64,000 nt of DNA, taken from Blautia caecimuris (GTDB lineage Bacteria > Bacillota > Clostridia > Lachnospirales > Lachnospiraceae). The notes below the pieces were generated by a model. The model was given only the letters and a program-made list of their open reading frames with translations, searched no databases and had not been told where the DNA came from. This document shows positions 15,202-24,700 of this stretch, piece by piece; positions within the stretch are counted from its first letter, which is position 1; each line of letters starts with the position of its first letter. Location: NCBI RefSeq assembly GCF_024622975.1, contig NZ_JANJZT010000001.1, positions 1-64,000 of the forward strand, given 5' to 3'. The translations under genes and the position numbers were made by a program.

Positions 15202-16539
15202 ATGAATATAAGAAGAATTGCAGCAGTATGGGCGGCAAAAGCTGCCGGTTTTATCTGCAAAAAAATGGGAAGACAGGGCGTTACCTGGGCCGGAAAGATT
15301 GCACTGAAGATCTATCCGCCTGTTCTGAGAGAGCTGGCATCAGAGGTGCGAAGGGATATTTTTGTGGTCTGCGGTACAAACGGAAAAACGACTACCAACA
15401 ATATGCTTTGCGCAGCTTTGGAAGCAGAGGGCCAGAAAGTAATCTGTAACCATACAGGATCCAATATGCTGAACGGAGTTGTGGCAGCTTTTGTTCTGGG
15501 CGCAAAGCTCAACGGCCATATGGATGCAGACTATGCCTGTATTGAGGCAGATGAAGCTTCCACAAAGTATATTTTTCCGGAGATCAGGCCGGATTATATG
15601 GTAATGACAAATCTTTTCCGGGATCAGCTGGACCGGTATGGAGAAATCGATATTACCATGAACATTCTGGAAACTATGATAAAAACAGTTCCGGACATGA
15701 AGGTAATCGTCAATGGAGACGATGCACTTTCCGCATATCTTGCCATGGACAGCGGTAATCCATGTGTATTTTACGGAATCAGCCAGCCCGTTATGAAAAA
15801 TGATACCAATGAGATACGTGAGGGCCGTTTCTGTAAAAAATGCGGAGAAAAGCTTCAGTACAGTTTTTACCATTACAGTCAGCTTGGCGATTATGCCTGC
15901 CCGAAATGCGGCTTTAAAAGACCGGAACCTGACTTTGACGCAGAGGATGTACAGGTGGGAGACCGGCTTTCCTTCCGGGTGGAAAACAGGCTTATTTCAG
16001 CTAATTACAAAGGCTTTTATAATGTATACAATATTCTGGCGGCCTATGCAGGCGTGCGTACGGCAGGCTTTTCGGCAGAGCATTTTAAAGATATGCTGAA
16101 AAAATTCAATCCGGAAAACGGCCGTATGGAACAGTTCCGTATTCAGGGAACAGGAGTGACCCTGAACCTTGCCAAGAATCCGGCAGGCTTTAACCAGAAT
16201 ATTTCTGCTGTCATGCAGGATACGGCGCCAAAGGATGTGATCATTGCCATTAACGACAATGCTCAGGACGGAATTGATATTTCCTGGCTGTGGGATGTGG
16301 ATTTTGACCTTTTCGGAGGAGAAAGTATCAGGAGCATTACAGTCAGCGGGATCCGCTGTCAGGATATGCGTCTGCGTCTGAAATATGTGGATATTCCCTC
16401 TGTACTGGAGCCGGATGTGGAAAAAGCCATCAGAGACAGAGTTAAGGACGGCACAGGAAATCTCTATGTACTTGTAAACTATACGGCACTTTTTGCCACC
16501 AGAAATATACTGAAAAAACTGGAGGGAGAGCAGAAATGA
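15202..16539 (+). CDS. murT: Lipid II isoglutaminyl synthase, Mur ligase subunit
   Basis: 445 residues. The ATP-binding loop GTNGKTTT (58-65) and the Mur ligase central domain are followed by an embedded zinc ribbon (C211, C214, C233, C236) and the DUF1727 C-terminal domain with NLAKNPAGFNQ, all hallmarks of MurT. With GatD it amidates the D-Glu of lipid II to D-iso-glutamine, using ammonia from glutamine. The start is uncertain: ATG 15202 gives the usual N-terminus (GAGG about 12 nt upstream), but ATG 15169 is also in frame. The stop overlaps the gatD start (ATGA). Confidence 0.93.
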   Translation: MNIRRIAAVWAAKAAGFICKKMGRQGVTWAGKIALKIYPPVLRELASEVRRDIFVVCGTNGKTTTNNMLCAALEAEGQKVICNHTGSNMLNGVVAAFVLGAKLNGHMDADYACIEADEASTKYIFPEIRPDYMVMTNLFRDQLDRYGEIDITMNILETMIKTVPDMKVIVNGDDALSAYLAMDSGNPCVFYGISQPVMKNDTNEIREGRFCKKCGEKLQYSFYHYSQLGDYACPKCGFKRPEPDFDAEDVQVGDRLSFRVENRLISANYKGFYNVYNILAAYAGVRTAGFSAEHFKDMLKKFNPENGRMEQFRIQGTGVTLNLAKNPAGFNQNISAVMQDTAPKDVIIAINDNAQDGIDISWLWDVDFDLFGGESIRSITVSGIRCQDMRLRLKYVDIPSVLEPDVEKAIRDRVKDGTGNLYVLVNYTALFATRNILKKLEGEQK

Positions 16540-17255
16540 AACTGACTATTGGACATTTATATCCGGATCTGCTGAATCTCTATGGTGACAGGGGAAATAT
16601 CCAGTGTCTTATGAAACGGTGTCAGTGGAGAGGGATCGAGTCAGAGACAATTTCCTTTGAGCTGAATGATACCATTGATTTTTCCGGATTGGATATCGTG
16701 CTTCTGGGCGGAGGTTCAGACAGGGAGCAGATGCTGGTCTGTGAAAAGCTCAGAGAGCTTCAGGGAGCTTTTAAGGCGTATGTGGAAAACAACGGAGTTG
16801 TGATCGCTATCTGCGGAGGCTATCAGCTTCTGGGAAATTATTATAAAACAGACCAGGGAATGATCAAAGGGCTTGAGCTTGTGGACATGCACACAGAACA
16901 GCAGGAGGGACGGCTGATCAGTAATATTGTTCTCAAAAGCGACTTATTTGACATGCCGGTGGTTGGCTTTGAAAACCATGGAGGAAGAACCTTTATCGGA
17001 AATAATCAACCTCTTGGAAAGGTTCTTTATGGATCAGGAAATGACGGACAGACAGGATATGAGGGCGTAGTCTACAAAAATGTGATCGGAACCTATCTTC
17101 ACGGACCTCTTCTTCCCAAGAATCCTCAGCTTGCAGACTGGCTGATCACCCAGGCCCTCAGACGGAAATACGGAGAGAGTCTGCAGCTGGAACCGCTGGA
17201 TGACACCCAGGAAAAGGAAGCAAATGATTATATTTACAAAAGGTTTGTGAAATAA
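16536..17255 (+). CDS. gatD: Lipid II isoglutaminyl synthase, glutaminase subunit
   Basis: 239-residue CobB/CobQ-like class I glutamine amidotransferase. The nucleophile is C93 (AICGGYQLLG) and the catalytic His is H189 (GTYLHGPLLPKN). N-terminal LTIGHLYPDLLNLYGDRGN is the GatD signature. It delivers ammonia to MurT; the ATGA overlap fits a stoichiometric complex. Cytoplasmic. Confidence 0.93.
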   Translation: MKLTIGHLYPDLLNLYGDRGNIQCLMKRCQWRGIESETISFELNDTIDFSGLDIVLLGGGSDREQMLVCEKLRELQGAFKAYVENNGVVIAICGGYQLLGNYYKTDQGMIKGLELVDMHTEQQEGRLISNIVLKSDLFDMPVVGFENHGGRTFIGNNQPLGKVLYGSGNDGQTGYEGVVYKNVIGTYLHGPLLPKNPQLADWLITQALRRKYGESLQLEPLDDTQEKEANDYIYKRFVK

Positions 17256-17258
17256 CAC

Positions 17259-17287
17259 TTGCAATCAAAAAAAACTGACGTTATAAT
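17259..17287 (+). promoter_or_regulatory. Promoter of the rubredoxin gene
   Basis: TTGCAA (17259-17264) and TATAAT (17282-17287) are exactly 17 bp apart, starting right after the gatD stop. Confidence 0.8.
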
Positions 17288-17354
17288 GAAGCCGTGGAGC
17301 GGTACAGAATCCGTTTCATAAGATTCAGAAACAGACTTGAAAGGAGTAACAATT

Positions 17355-17516
17355 ATGCAGAAGTATGTATGCGAGCCATGTGGATATGTATATGACCCGG
17401 AAATCGGCGATCCGGACAGCGGAATCGAGCCGGGCACAGCATTTGAAGATATTCCGGAGGATTGGGTTTGCCCGATCTGCGGAGTAGGCAAGGATGAATT
17501 TGTACCGGAAGACTAA
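17355..17516 (+). CDS. rub: Rubredoxin
   Basis: 53 residues, the standard size. Two CxxC knuckles, C6-C9 (VCEPCGY) and C39-C42 ([12 protein letters not shown]), bind one iron. AAAGGAG lies before ATG 17355. Rubredoxin is a cytoplasmic one-electron carrier, in anaerobes usually supplying rubrerythrin or flavodiiron proteins that remove peroxide and oxygen. It has its own promoter and terminator. Confidence 0.96.
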   Translation: MQKYVCEPCGYVYDPEIGDPDSGIEPGTAFEDIPEDWVCPICGVGKDEFVPED

Positions 17517-17528
17517 GTAACCGGACGG

Positions 17529-17570
17529 AAGGGTGCCGAAAGCAGGCTGCTTTTGACACCTTTCTTTTTA
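17529..17570 (+). terminator. Terminator of the rubredoxin gene
   Basis: AAGGGTG pairs with CACCTTT around an inner AAAGCA/TGCTTT hairpin and is followed by CTTTTTAT. Confidence 0.7.
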
Positions 17571-17647
17571 TACATGGATGTTTCAGCAGAAAAGCGTAAG
17601 ACTTTTGCAGAAGAATATAAGGAATTCTGAACAGAAAGGAAGCCAGC

Positions 17648-19195
17648 ATGAAGAAAAAGACAGCAGTTATTTTTATAGGATTTTTTATGACTTTGGGAGC
17701 TCTGTCAGGATGCGGCGGAAATGATGCCACAGAAGCTGCCAGCGAGAGTGCCCAGACAGAGGATGAGGGAACCGGAGAAGACGAGGAAATGCAGGAAGCC
17801 CGGGAGGAAGAACAGGAGCAGAAAGAGAAGGAAGAAAAGAAAGCCGAAAAGGAAGCGGAGAAGGCTTCAAAAGAAGATAAAAAAGAAACTGAGAAGAAAT
17901 CCGAAGCAGAGGATTCCGAAAATAAAAAAGAGGCTCAGGAGGAAACTGAGACAGAAAGTGTGAAGATCGCGGTTCTTCTTCCTGATCAGGAAGAATGGTC
18001 AGATGATGCTCAGGTGCTTGAGGCAAATCTGAAAGAGGACGGATACGAGCCTTTACTGGCCTATGCTGAGGGAGACGCTTCCAGACAGGTATCTCAGATA
18101 CAGGAAATGCTGGAACAGCAGGTAGCTGCTTTTATTATCACTCCGGTAGACGCTTATGGACTGACGGATGTGCTGGCAGAAGTAAAAGAGGCAGAGATCC
18201 CGGTATTTTCCTATGATGATCTTATTATGGATACCAATGCGGTGAAATATTATACGACCTTCGGAGGCCGTCAGGCAGGACAGATGATCGCAGAAGAGAT
18301 CATTAAAAAGGAAAACCTGAAAGAAGTGCAGGAAGAAAAGGAAACCAGAACCATTGAATTTCTGATGGGTTCTCCGGACGATACAGAAGCTTTGTTCCTG
18401 TATAATGGAGTTATGGAAGGACTGCAGCCTTATCTGGATGACGGAACCCTGGTGTGCACTTCCGGTAAGATCAGCTTTGACGATACCGGAATCATCAGGT
18501 GGAGCAGAGAGCTTGCCGGTACACGGATGAGCCAGCTCCTTGAGGATTCTTATGAAGACGGAGCTGTTCCGGATATTATCTGTACAGGGTTTGATGATGC
18601 CGCTCTGGGGGCTGAAGAGACTCTGGAGACAGCGGGAATTGTTCCCGGAAGTGAGCAGTGGCCTTTGATCACAGGAGTGGGATGTAAGGAGGAAGCAGTG
18701 AGATCCGTGGCATCCGGAAAAATCGGTTTCAGTCTCTTTATGGATTACAGAGATCTGGCAGATAACTGCGAGCAGATGGTTCACGTTTACCTGACAGGAG
18801 AGGAGGATCCGGAGGTAAACGATTACGAACAGTATGACAATGGTGTAAAGATCATCGGAACGTACCTCTGTGAGCCGCAGGTAATAGACGGCGATAATTA
18901 TGAGCTTCTGATCGACAACGGTTATTATGAGGAAGAAGAGATAGCTCCGGAGGCTGAGGAAACCGTAACACCAGTCCCGGAGGAAAGCGTTACTCCTTCT
19001 CCGAAAGAAGACGAAGCGACTCCACAGGAAAGTGCAGCTTCCGATTGGGAAGAAGACAAAGAAGCAGTAAAACAGTCTTCAGGGGAAAAAGAGGATTCTG
19101 ATTTAAAAAAGGAAAAAGAGTCTGACAAGGATGAAAAGAAAGCGTCGGAAAAAGTAACCTTAAAGAAAAGTAAATCCGCTTCTGACGATAAATAA
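17648..19195 (+). CDS. Lipoprotein with a periplasmic sugar-binding-type domain and charged linkers
   Basis: 515 residues. A lipobox (ALSGC, Cys about 22) is followed by about 80 residues made almost only of Glu, Lys, Asp, Gln and Ala, then a type I periplasmic-binding domain (about 105-415; VKIAVLLPDQEEW, SYDDLIMDTNAV, DIICTGFDDAALGAEETLE) like that of ribose, xylose or ChvE proteins, and a second disordered acidic/Lys tail. No permease or ABC ATPase is adjacent, so it may be a sensor partner or a component of a transporter encoded elsewhere. The ligand is unknown. It has a ribosome binding site AGAAAGGAAG and a terminator behind it. Confidence 0.8.
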   Translation: MKKKTAVIFIGFFMTLGALSGCGGNDATEAASESAQTEDEGTGEDEEMQEAREEEQEQKEKEEKKAEKEAEKASKEDKKETEKKSEAEDSENKKEAQEETETESVKIAVLLPDQEEWSDDAQVLEANLKEDGYEPLLAYAEGDASRQVSQIQEMLEQQVAAFIITPVDAYGLTDVLAEVKEAEIPVFSYDDLIMDTNAVKYYTTFGGRQAGQMIAEEIIKKENLKEVQEEKETRTIEFLMGSPDDTEALFLYNGVMEGLQPYLDDGTLVCTSGKISFDDTGIIRWSRELAGTRMSQLLEDSYEDGAVPDIICTGFDDAALGAEETLETAGIVPGSEQWPLITGVGCKEEAVRSVASGKIGFSLFMDYRDLADNCEQMVHVYLTGEEDPEVNDYEQYDNGVKIIGTYLCEPQVIDGDNYELLIDNGYYEEEEIAPEAEETVTPVPEESVTPSPKEDEATPQESAASDWEEDKEAVKQSSGEKEDSDLKKEKESDKDEKKASEKVTLKKSKSASDDK

Positions 19196-19208
19196 GAAAA
19201 TAAAACAG

Positions 19209-19246
19209 CCCGGAGCTTTACCGTAAATATATGGCAAAGCTCCGGG
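19209..19246. terminator. Bidirectional terminator between the lipoprotein gene and xpt
   Basis: CCCGGAGCTTT (19209-19219) and AAAGCTCCGGG (19236-19246) form an 11-bp stem, with T-rich flanks on both strands (TTGTGT, and TGTTTTATTTT on the minus strand). Confidence 0.85.
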
Positions 19247-19285
19247 TTGTGTATTTGTCCGGGAAAATCCGGAAAAGGTTCGGTT

Positions 19286-19855
19286 TTATCTGAAAGTCAG
19301 AGAATCATCGGTCATGGAATCAATAATGGCAAGTGATTCCAGGCGCACACCCATATCGCGGATACACTGACCGCCGTTCTGGAATCCCTTTTCAATTACA
19401 ATTCCCGCGCCTTCAAGAACGGCTCCTGATTCTTTTACAATTTCAATCAGTCCCATCAGGGCGCATCCATTGGCAAGGAAATCATCGATCAGAAGAACAT
19501 GGTCTTCCGGTCCGAGGAATTTTTTGGAAAGGATTACATCATATACTTTTTTATGTGTAAAGGATTCCACTTTGGAGCAGTACATTTCCCCGTCAAGATT
19601 CAGACTCTGCGCCTTTTTGGCAAAAATAACAGGTACATCGAAATACTGAGCTGCGATGCAGGCAATGCCGATGCCAGAGGCCTCAATGGTAAGAATCTTT
19701 GTGATCGGACAGTCTGAAAAACGTCTTTTGAATTCTTTTCCGATTTCATTGATCAGAGTAATATCCATCTGGTGATTCAGAAAACTGTCTACTTTTAAAA
19801 TATTTCCTGGTTTTACAATTCCGTCTTTAAGGATATGGTCTTTTAAGAGCTGCAT
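19286..19855 (-). CDS. xpt: Xanthine phosphoribosyltransferase
   Basis: 189 residues, normal length. The PRPP-binding loop [11 protein letters not shown] (120-130) and the base-specificity region IEASGIGIA are typical of Xpt, which converts xanthine and PRPP to XMP for purine salvage. AAAGGAGAG precedes the start. In many Firmicutes xpt follows a guanine riboswitch; I see no such aptamer in the leader here, so control must differ. Confidence 0.93.
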   Translation of the reverse strand: MQLLKDHILKDGIVKPGNILKVDSFLNHQMDITLINEIGKEFKRRFSDCPITKILTIEASGIGIACIAAQYFDVPVIFAKKAQSLNLDGEMYCSKVESFTHKKVYDVILSKKFLGPEDHVLLIDDFLANGCALMGLIEIVKESGAVLEGAGIVIEKGFQNGGQCIRDMGVRLESLAIIDSMTDDSLTFR

Positions 19856-19902
19856 GACTTCTCTCCTTTGATTTAATTACATTCTTATTAGAAATTACAT
19901 CT

Positions 19903-19931
19903 AATATACGCTATTCTCGGCGGAAGTTCAA
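19903..19931 (-). promoter_or_regulatory. Promoter of xpt
   Basis: On the minus strand TTGAAC (19926-19931) and TATATT (19903-19908) are 17 bp apart, with a leader of about 40 nt, too short for a purine riboswitch. Confidence 0.7.
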
Positions 19932-19996
19932 TTCTTTTCGACAAAGTTTTGCAAAAAAATTGTGGAAGTACCCACAAAAAGTTATGCTTACTTCCG

Positions 19997-20025
19997 TTGC
20001 ATTGCCTGAAAAGGTCTGGTACAAT
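19997..20025 (+). promoter_or_regulatory. Promoter of the 75-residue protein gene
   Basis: TTGCAT (19997-20002) and TACAAT (20020-20025) are 17 bp apart. With the xpt promoter it fills the 319-base divergent gap. The Lys- and Glu-rich reading frame over the leader is not supported as a gene. Confidence 0.6.
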
Positions 20026-20174
20026 GAAAAAAAGCCAATATAAAAAGAAAACAGAACGAAAAAACAGAAAAGAATCACTGAAACAGAAAGAGCAGGGAGA
20101 AGAGCAGCGTTTTATCTGTCGGGAAAAACACAGGGAAAATAACTGCAAAAAATACAGGAGAGGGAAGGCGTATC

Positions 20175-20402
20175 ATGAAAGAATACGAAGTGATCTGGGA
20201 GATTTTTAACAAATGCCCGGGAAATCAGATGCGGGATGTATTTGTAGATGAGGTGCAGCTGGAAGACCCGGAAGAATATGTAAAGAATAAATTTCAGGGA
20301 AAAGAAGTTTCCTATGACAAGACAGTTCTTGAAGACGGAACAGTGATTTTTGATATTCTCACCTCGGGGATAAAACAGAGATGCTCCTTTACAGAGATTT
20401 AG
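20175..20402 (+). CDS. Small hypothetical protein
   Basis: 75 residues from ATG 20175 (MKEYEVIWEIFNKCPGNQMR), with GAGAGGGAAGG upstream. It is compact, mixed alpha/beta and acidic, with one Cys at each end (C14, C70) and no signal or TM. I do not recognise a characterised family. It has its own promoter and lies upstream of a metal-sensor gene whose promoter overlaps its end. Confidence 0.7.
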   Translation: MKEYEVIWEIFNKCPGNQMRDVFVDEVQLEDPEEYVKNKFQGKEVSYDKTVLEDGTVIFDILTSGIKQRCSFTEI

Positions 20403-20417
20403 TAGCTGTGCTATAAT
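20388..20417 (+). promoter_or_regulatory. Promoter of the CsoR-like repressor gene
   Basis: TTTACA (20388-20393) and TATAAT (20412-20417) are 18 bp apart with an extended TGC before the -10. The -35 overlaps the end of the upstream gene. Confidence 0.6.
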
Positions 20418-20481
20418 GGCAGGTGGCGGCAGAACAAAGAGGACCGCAGATCAGTCCGGTAAGGCCGGGAAAGGAGCACAC

Positions 20482-20829
20482 ATGAGCGAAACAAAAGAGA
20501 CACATGTGCATATCATGGAGGACGGAAGTGTGGTTGAACATTCACACGGAGCGCACGGCCATCATCACAGTCATGCGCAGACCAAGGCTGTACTTAATCG
20601 TCTTTCAAGAGCAATCGGCCATATGGAATCTATTAAGAGAATGGTAGAAGACGGACGTGACTGTTCCGAGGTTCTGATTCAGCTTTCAGCAGTGAAATCC
20701 GCAATTAATAATACAGGCAAGATCATTCTCCAGGACCACATTGAGCACTGCATTGTAGATGCTGTGGAGCATGGGGACCGGGACGCTATCAGGGAACTGG
20801 AAAAGGCCATAGACCGGTTCATCAAATAA
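20482..20829 (+). CDS. CsoR/RcnR-family metal-sensing repressor with His-rich N-terminus
   Basis: 115 residues from ATG 20482 (GGAAAGGAGC upstream). The all-helical DUF156 fold contains C61, H86 and C90. Their spacing (25 and 4 residues) equals that of the C36-H61-C65 copper site of Mycobacterium tuberculosis CsoR, so Cu(I) sensing is the best guess. Unlike typical CsoR it has a 33-residue N-terminal extension with about ten His (HSHGAHGHHHSH), which could add Ni, Zn or Cu binding. No copper ATPase is adjacent; the next gene is an Mrp ATPase. Confidence 0.85.
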   Translation: MSETKETHVHIMEDGSVVEHSHGAHGHHHSHAQTKAVLNRLSRAIGHMESIKRMVEDGRDCSEVLIQLSAVKSAINNTGKIILQDHIEHCIVDAVEHGDRDAIRELEKAIDRFIK

Positions 20830-20881
20830 GGGAGAATCTTACTGCACAGATAGACGATAATAATATAGAAGGAGAAGTAAG

Positions 20882-21712
20882 ATGGCAAAGGAATGTAACA
20901 GCAAAACCTGTGACAAATCAAGCTGCGAGGGATGCAGCAGCAAAGGTAAGAACATGGATCTTATGGCAGAAGCCAATTCCATGTCCAATGTAAAACATGT
21001 GATCGGTATTGTCAGCGGCAAGGGCGGCGTAGGTAAATCTTTTGTAACAGCATCTCTTGCAAACCGCATGGCAGCCAAAGGTTTTAAAGTAGGTATTCTG
21101 GACGCGGATATTACCGGTCCGTCTATTCCGAAAATGTATGGTCTGAAGGGCGCTGCCCAGGCAGACGACAATGGAATCTACCCAATGGAGACAGGAAACG
21201 GGATCAAGGTTATTTCTGTAAACCTCCTGCTTCCTACAGAGGAGACTCCTGTTATCTGGAGAGGACCGATCCTTGCAAATATGGTAAAACAGTTCTGGAC
21301 CGATGTGATCTGGGGAGACCTGGATTATCTGTTTGTAGACATGCCTCCGGGAACCGGCGACGTACCGCTTACTGTATTCCAGTCACTTCCGGTTGACGGA
21401 ATCGTGATCGTAAGCTCTCCGCAGGATCTTGTAAAAATGATCGTTAAAAAAGCATTTAATATGGCTGAAATGATGCATATTCCGGTACTTGGGATCGTAG
21501 AGAATTACAGCTATGTAAAATGTCCGGACTGCGGAAAGGAGATCAAAGTATTTGGTGAAAGCCATATTGATGAGATTGCGGCAGAACTTGGAGTTCCGGT
21601 ACTTGGCAAAATGCCCATCGAGGCATCTTTTGCAGATTATGCGGACAAAGGAGAATTCCATCAGGTAGTAAATACTTATCTTGAAGCGGCAGATAACTGT
21701 ATGCCGGTATAA
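20882..21712 (+). CDS. Mrp/NBP35-family iron-sulfur carrier P-loop ATPase
   Basis: 276 residues. The N-terminus has a Cys-rich motif (CNSKTCDKSSCEGC, 5-18) like that of Nbp35, the deviant Walker A is SGKGGVGKS, and a C-terminal CPDCG pair bridges the dimer and carries an Fe-S cluster. Such proteins deliver Fe-S clusters to target enzymes in the cytoplasm. GGAGAAG precedes the ATG. It follows the metal sensor after 52 nt and may be co-transcribed. Confidence 0.88.
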   Translation: MAKECNSKTCDKSSCEGCSSKGKNMDLMAEANSMSNVKHVIGIVSGKGGVGKSFVTASLANRMAAKGFKVGILDADITGPSIPKMYGLKGAAQADDNGIYPMETGNGIKVISVNLLLPTEETPVIWRGPILANMVKQFWTDVIWGDLDYLFVDMPPGTGDVPLTVFQSLPVDGIVIVSSPQDLVKMIVKKAFNMAEMMHIPVLGIVENYSYVKCPDCGKEIKVFGESHIDEIAAELGVPVLGKMPIEASFADYADKGEFHQVVNTYLEAADNCMPV

Positions 21713-21776
21713 GATAAGAATTAATATAAGCTCAAAAATACTATGGCCCCTGGCCGGATCGAGAAAGGAGTCTCTC

Positions 21777-24700
21777 ATGAGCAACGTAAGACGTGTTTAT
21801 GTAGAAAAGAAACCTGCCTATGCAGTTCAGGCAAAAGAACTGAAACATGAAATCAGCAGTTACCTGGGAATCAAATCTGTTACAGGTGTAAGAGTGCTGA
21901 TTCGTTATGATGTGGAGAATATTTCTGACGAGGTGTTTGAAAAAGCCTGCAGGACAGTATTTGCAGAGCCGCCGGTAGACGAGCTTTATCAGGAAAGCTT
22001 TGAAACCGCAGAGGATTCCAGAATTTTTTCTGTAGAATATCTGCCGGGTCAGTTTGACCAGAGAGCAGATTCTGCAGTACAGTGTGTTCAGTTTCTGGAT
22101 GAAAATTCACAGCCGATCATCCGTTCCGCTACTACCTATGTAATTGAAGGAACCGTAACGGATGAGGAATTTGAAGCTGTAAAACACCACTGCATCAATC
22201 CGGTAGATTCCAGAGAAACAGGAATTGAGAAACCGGAAACTCTGGTAAATGTTTTTCCGGAGCCGGAGGATGTAAAGATTTTTGACGGCTTTAAGGATAT
22301 GGCGGAAAATGATCTGAAGGATCTGTACGATTCTCTTAATCTTGCAATGACATTCAGAGATTTTCAGCATATTCAGAATTATTTCAAAGGGGAAGAGAAC
22401 CGCAATCCTTCCATGACAGAAATTCGTGTTCTGGATACCTACTGGTCAGATCACTGCCGTCATACTACCTTTTCTACTGAGCTTACAGATGTTAAATTTG
22501 GTGAGGGCGACTATAAAGAGCCTATCGAAAAAACATATGAGCAGTACCTGAACGACAGAGAGGTTCTTTATAAAGACCGTGACGACAAATTCATCTGTCT
22601 GATGGATCTTGCCCTGATGGCAATGAAAAAACTGAAATCTGAAGGAAAGCTTCAGGATCAGGAGGAATCTGACGAGATCAATGCCTGCAGTATTGTAGTT
22701 CCTGTAGATGTTGACGGCAAAGAAGAAGAGTGGCTGATCAACTTTAAAAATGAGACACACAACCATCCGACAGAGATCGAGCCGTTTGGCGGTGCTGCAA
22801 CCTGCCTTGGCGGAGCCATCCGTGACCCGCTTTCCGGAAGAACCTATGTATATCAGGCGATGCGCGTAACAGGCGCTGCAGATCCTACAGTTTCTGTAAA
22901 AGAAACTCTGAAGGGCAAGCTTCCTCAGAAGAAACTGGTAAGAAGCGCAGCTCATGGATACAGTTCCTATGGAAACCAGATCGGTCTTGCAACAGGCTAT
23001 GTAAAAGAAATCTATCATCCGGACTATGTGGCAAAACGTATGGAGATCGGCGCTGTTCTGGGCGCAGCTCCAAGACGCGCTGTTATCCGTGAAAATTCTG
23101 ATCCGGGAGATATCATTATCCTTCTGGGCGGACGTACCGGCCGCGACGGAATCGGCGGTGCAACCGGTTCATCCAAGGTGCATACAGAGGCTTCTATTGA
23201 AGTGTGCGGCGCTGAGGTACAGAAAGGAAATGCTCCTACAGAACGTAAGATCCAGCGTATGTTCCGCAGAGAGGAAGTAAGCTGCATTATCAAGAAATGT
23301 AATGACTTTGGCGCCGGCGGAGTGTCTGTTGCCATCGGCGAGCTGGCAGCAGGTCTCAGAATCAATCTTGATAAGGTTCCGAAAAAATATGCGGGACTTG
23401 ACGGAACAGAGATCGCTATTTCCGAGTCTCAGGAGCGTATGGCAGTTGTTGTTGATCCAAAAGATGTAGACAAGTTCCTTGGATTTGCAAATGAAGAAAA
23501 CCTGGAGGCAGTTCCGGTTGCTGTTGTTACAGAAGAGCCGAGACTTGTACTTACCTGGAGAGACAAAGAAATCGTAAATATTTCCCGTGCTTTCCTTGAT
23601 ACAAACGGAGCGCATCAGGAAACCACAGTTGAAGTGGAAATTCCAAATAAAGAAGGATGCCTCCTTACTGACCGTCAGGAAGTAGCGGACATAAAAGAAA
23701 AATGGCTGGAAACTCTTTCTGACCTTAACGTATGCTCCCAGAAGGGGCTTGTGGAAATGTTTGACGGTTCCATCGGAGCGGGAAGCGTACTTATGCCCCA
23801 CGGCGGCAAATATCAGCTGACAGAAACTCAGGCAATGGTAGCAAAGGTTCCTGTTCAGAAGGGTAATACAAACACTGTGACCATGATGAGCTATGGTTTT
23901 GATCCATATCTTTCTTCCTGGAGCCCGTATCACGGAGCTGCTTACGCAGTAACAGAATCCGTGGCAAGAATCGTGGCTACAGGCGGTGACTACAGAAAGA
24001 TCCGCTTTACCTTCCAGGAATATTTCCGTCGTATGACAGAAGATCCCAAGCGCTGGAGCCAGCCTTTTGCAGCACTTCTGGGCGCTTATGCGGCACAGAT
24101 GGGATTCGGTCTTCCGTCTATCGGAGGAAAGGACAGTATGTCCGGTTCCTTTAATGAGATCGATGTTCCGCCGACACTGGTTTCCTTTGCAGTAGACACC
24201 GGAAAGCTTCAGGATGTTGTGACTCCGGAGTTTAAAAAAGCAGGAAGCAGGCTTGTATGGCTTCGTGCGCCAAAGGATGCATATCAGCTTCCTGATTATG
24301 AGGGCATTATGGACCAGTACGGAAAACTTCACGAGGATATGAAGGAGGGACGCGTTCTTTCCGCATATGCTCTTGACCGTCACGGACTGGCTGATGCAGT
24401 TGCAAAAATGGCATTTGGAAACGGCTTTGGTGTTAAGATTGAGCACAATCTTGACCCGAGAGATTTCTTTGCTCCCGGATTTGGCGATCTGGTACTTGAG
24501 GTTCCGGCTGACAAAGTGGGAAGTCTTTCCATTACCTATACAGTGATCGGTGAAGTTACTGCTGATGCGAAGTTCTCTTACGGAAATGCTGAAATTTCTC
24601 TGGAAGAGGCTGTGAAGGCATGGACAGGAACTCTGGAAAAAGTGTTTAAAACAGATTCCGGTGAAAATGACGGAGCTACTGCATATTTTACAGCAGCGAA

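Noticed and set aside
19856-19950. Guanine riboswitch upstream of xpt
   Set aside because: The leader from the visible promoter is only about 40 nt and no purine aptamer pattern is present.
19949-20209. 86-codon Lys/Glu-rich frame
   Set aside because: It crosses the promoter of the next gene and overlaps that gene's start in another frame; low-complexity composition follows from A-rich leader DNA.
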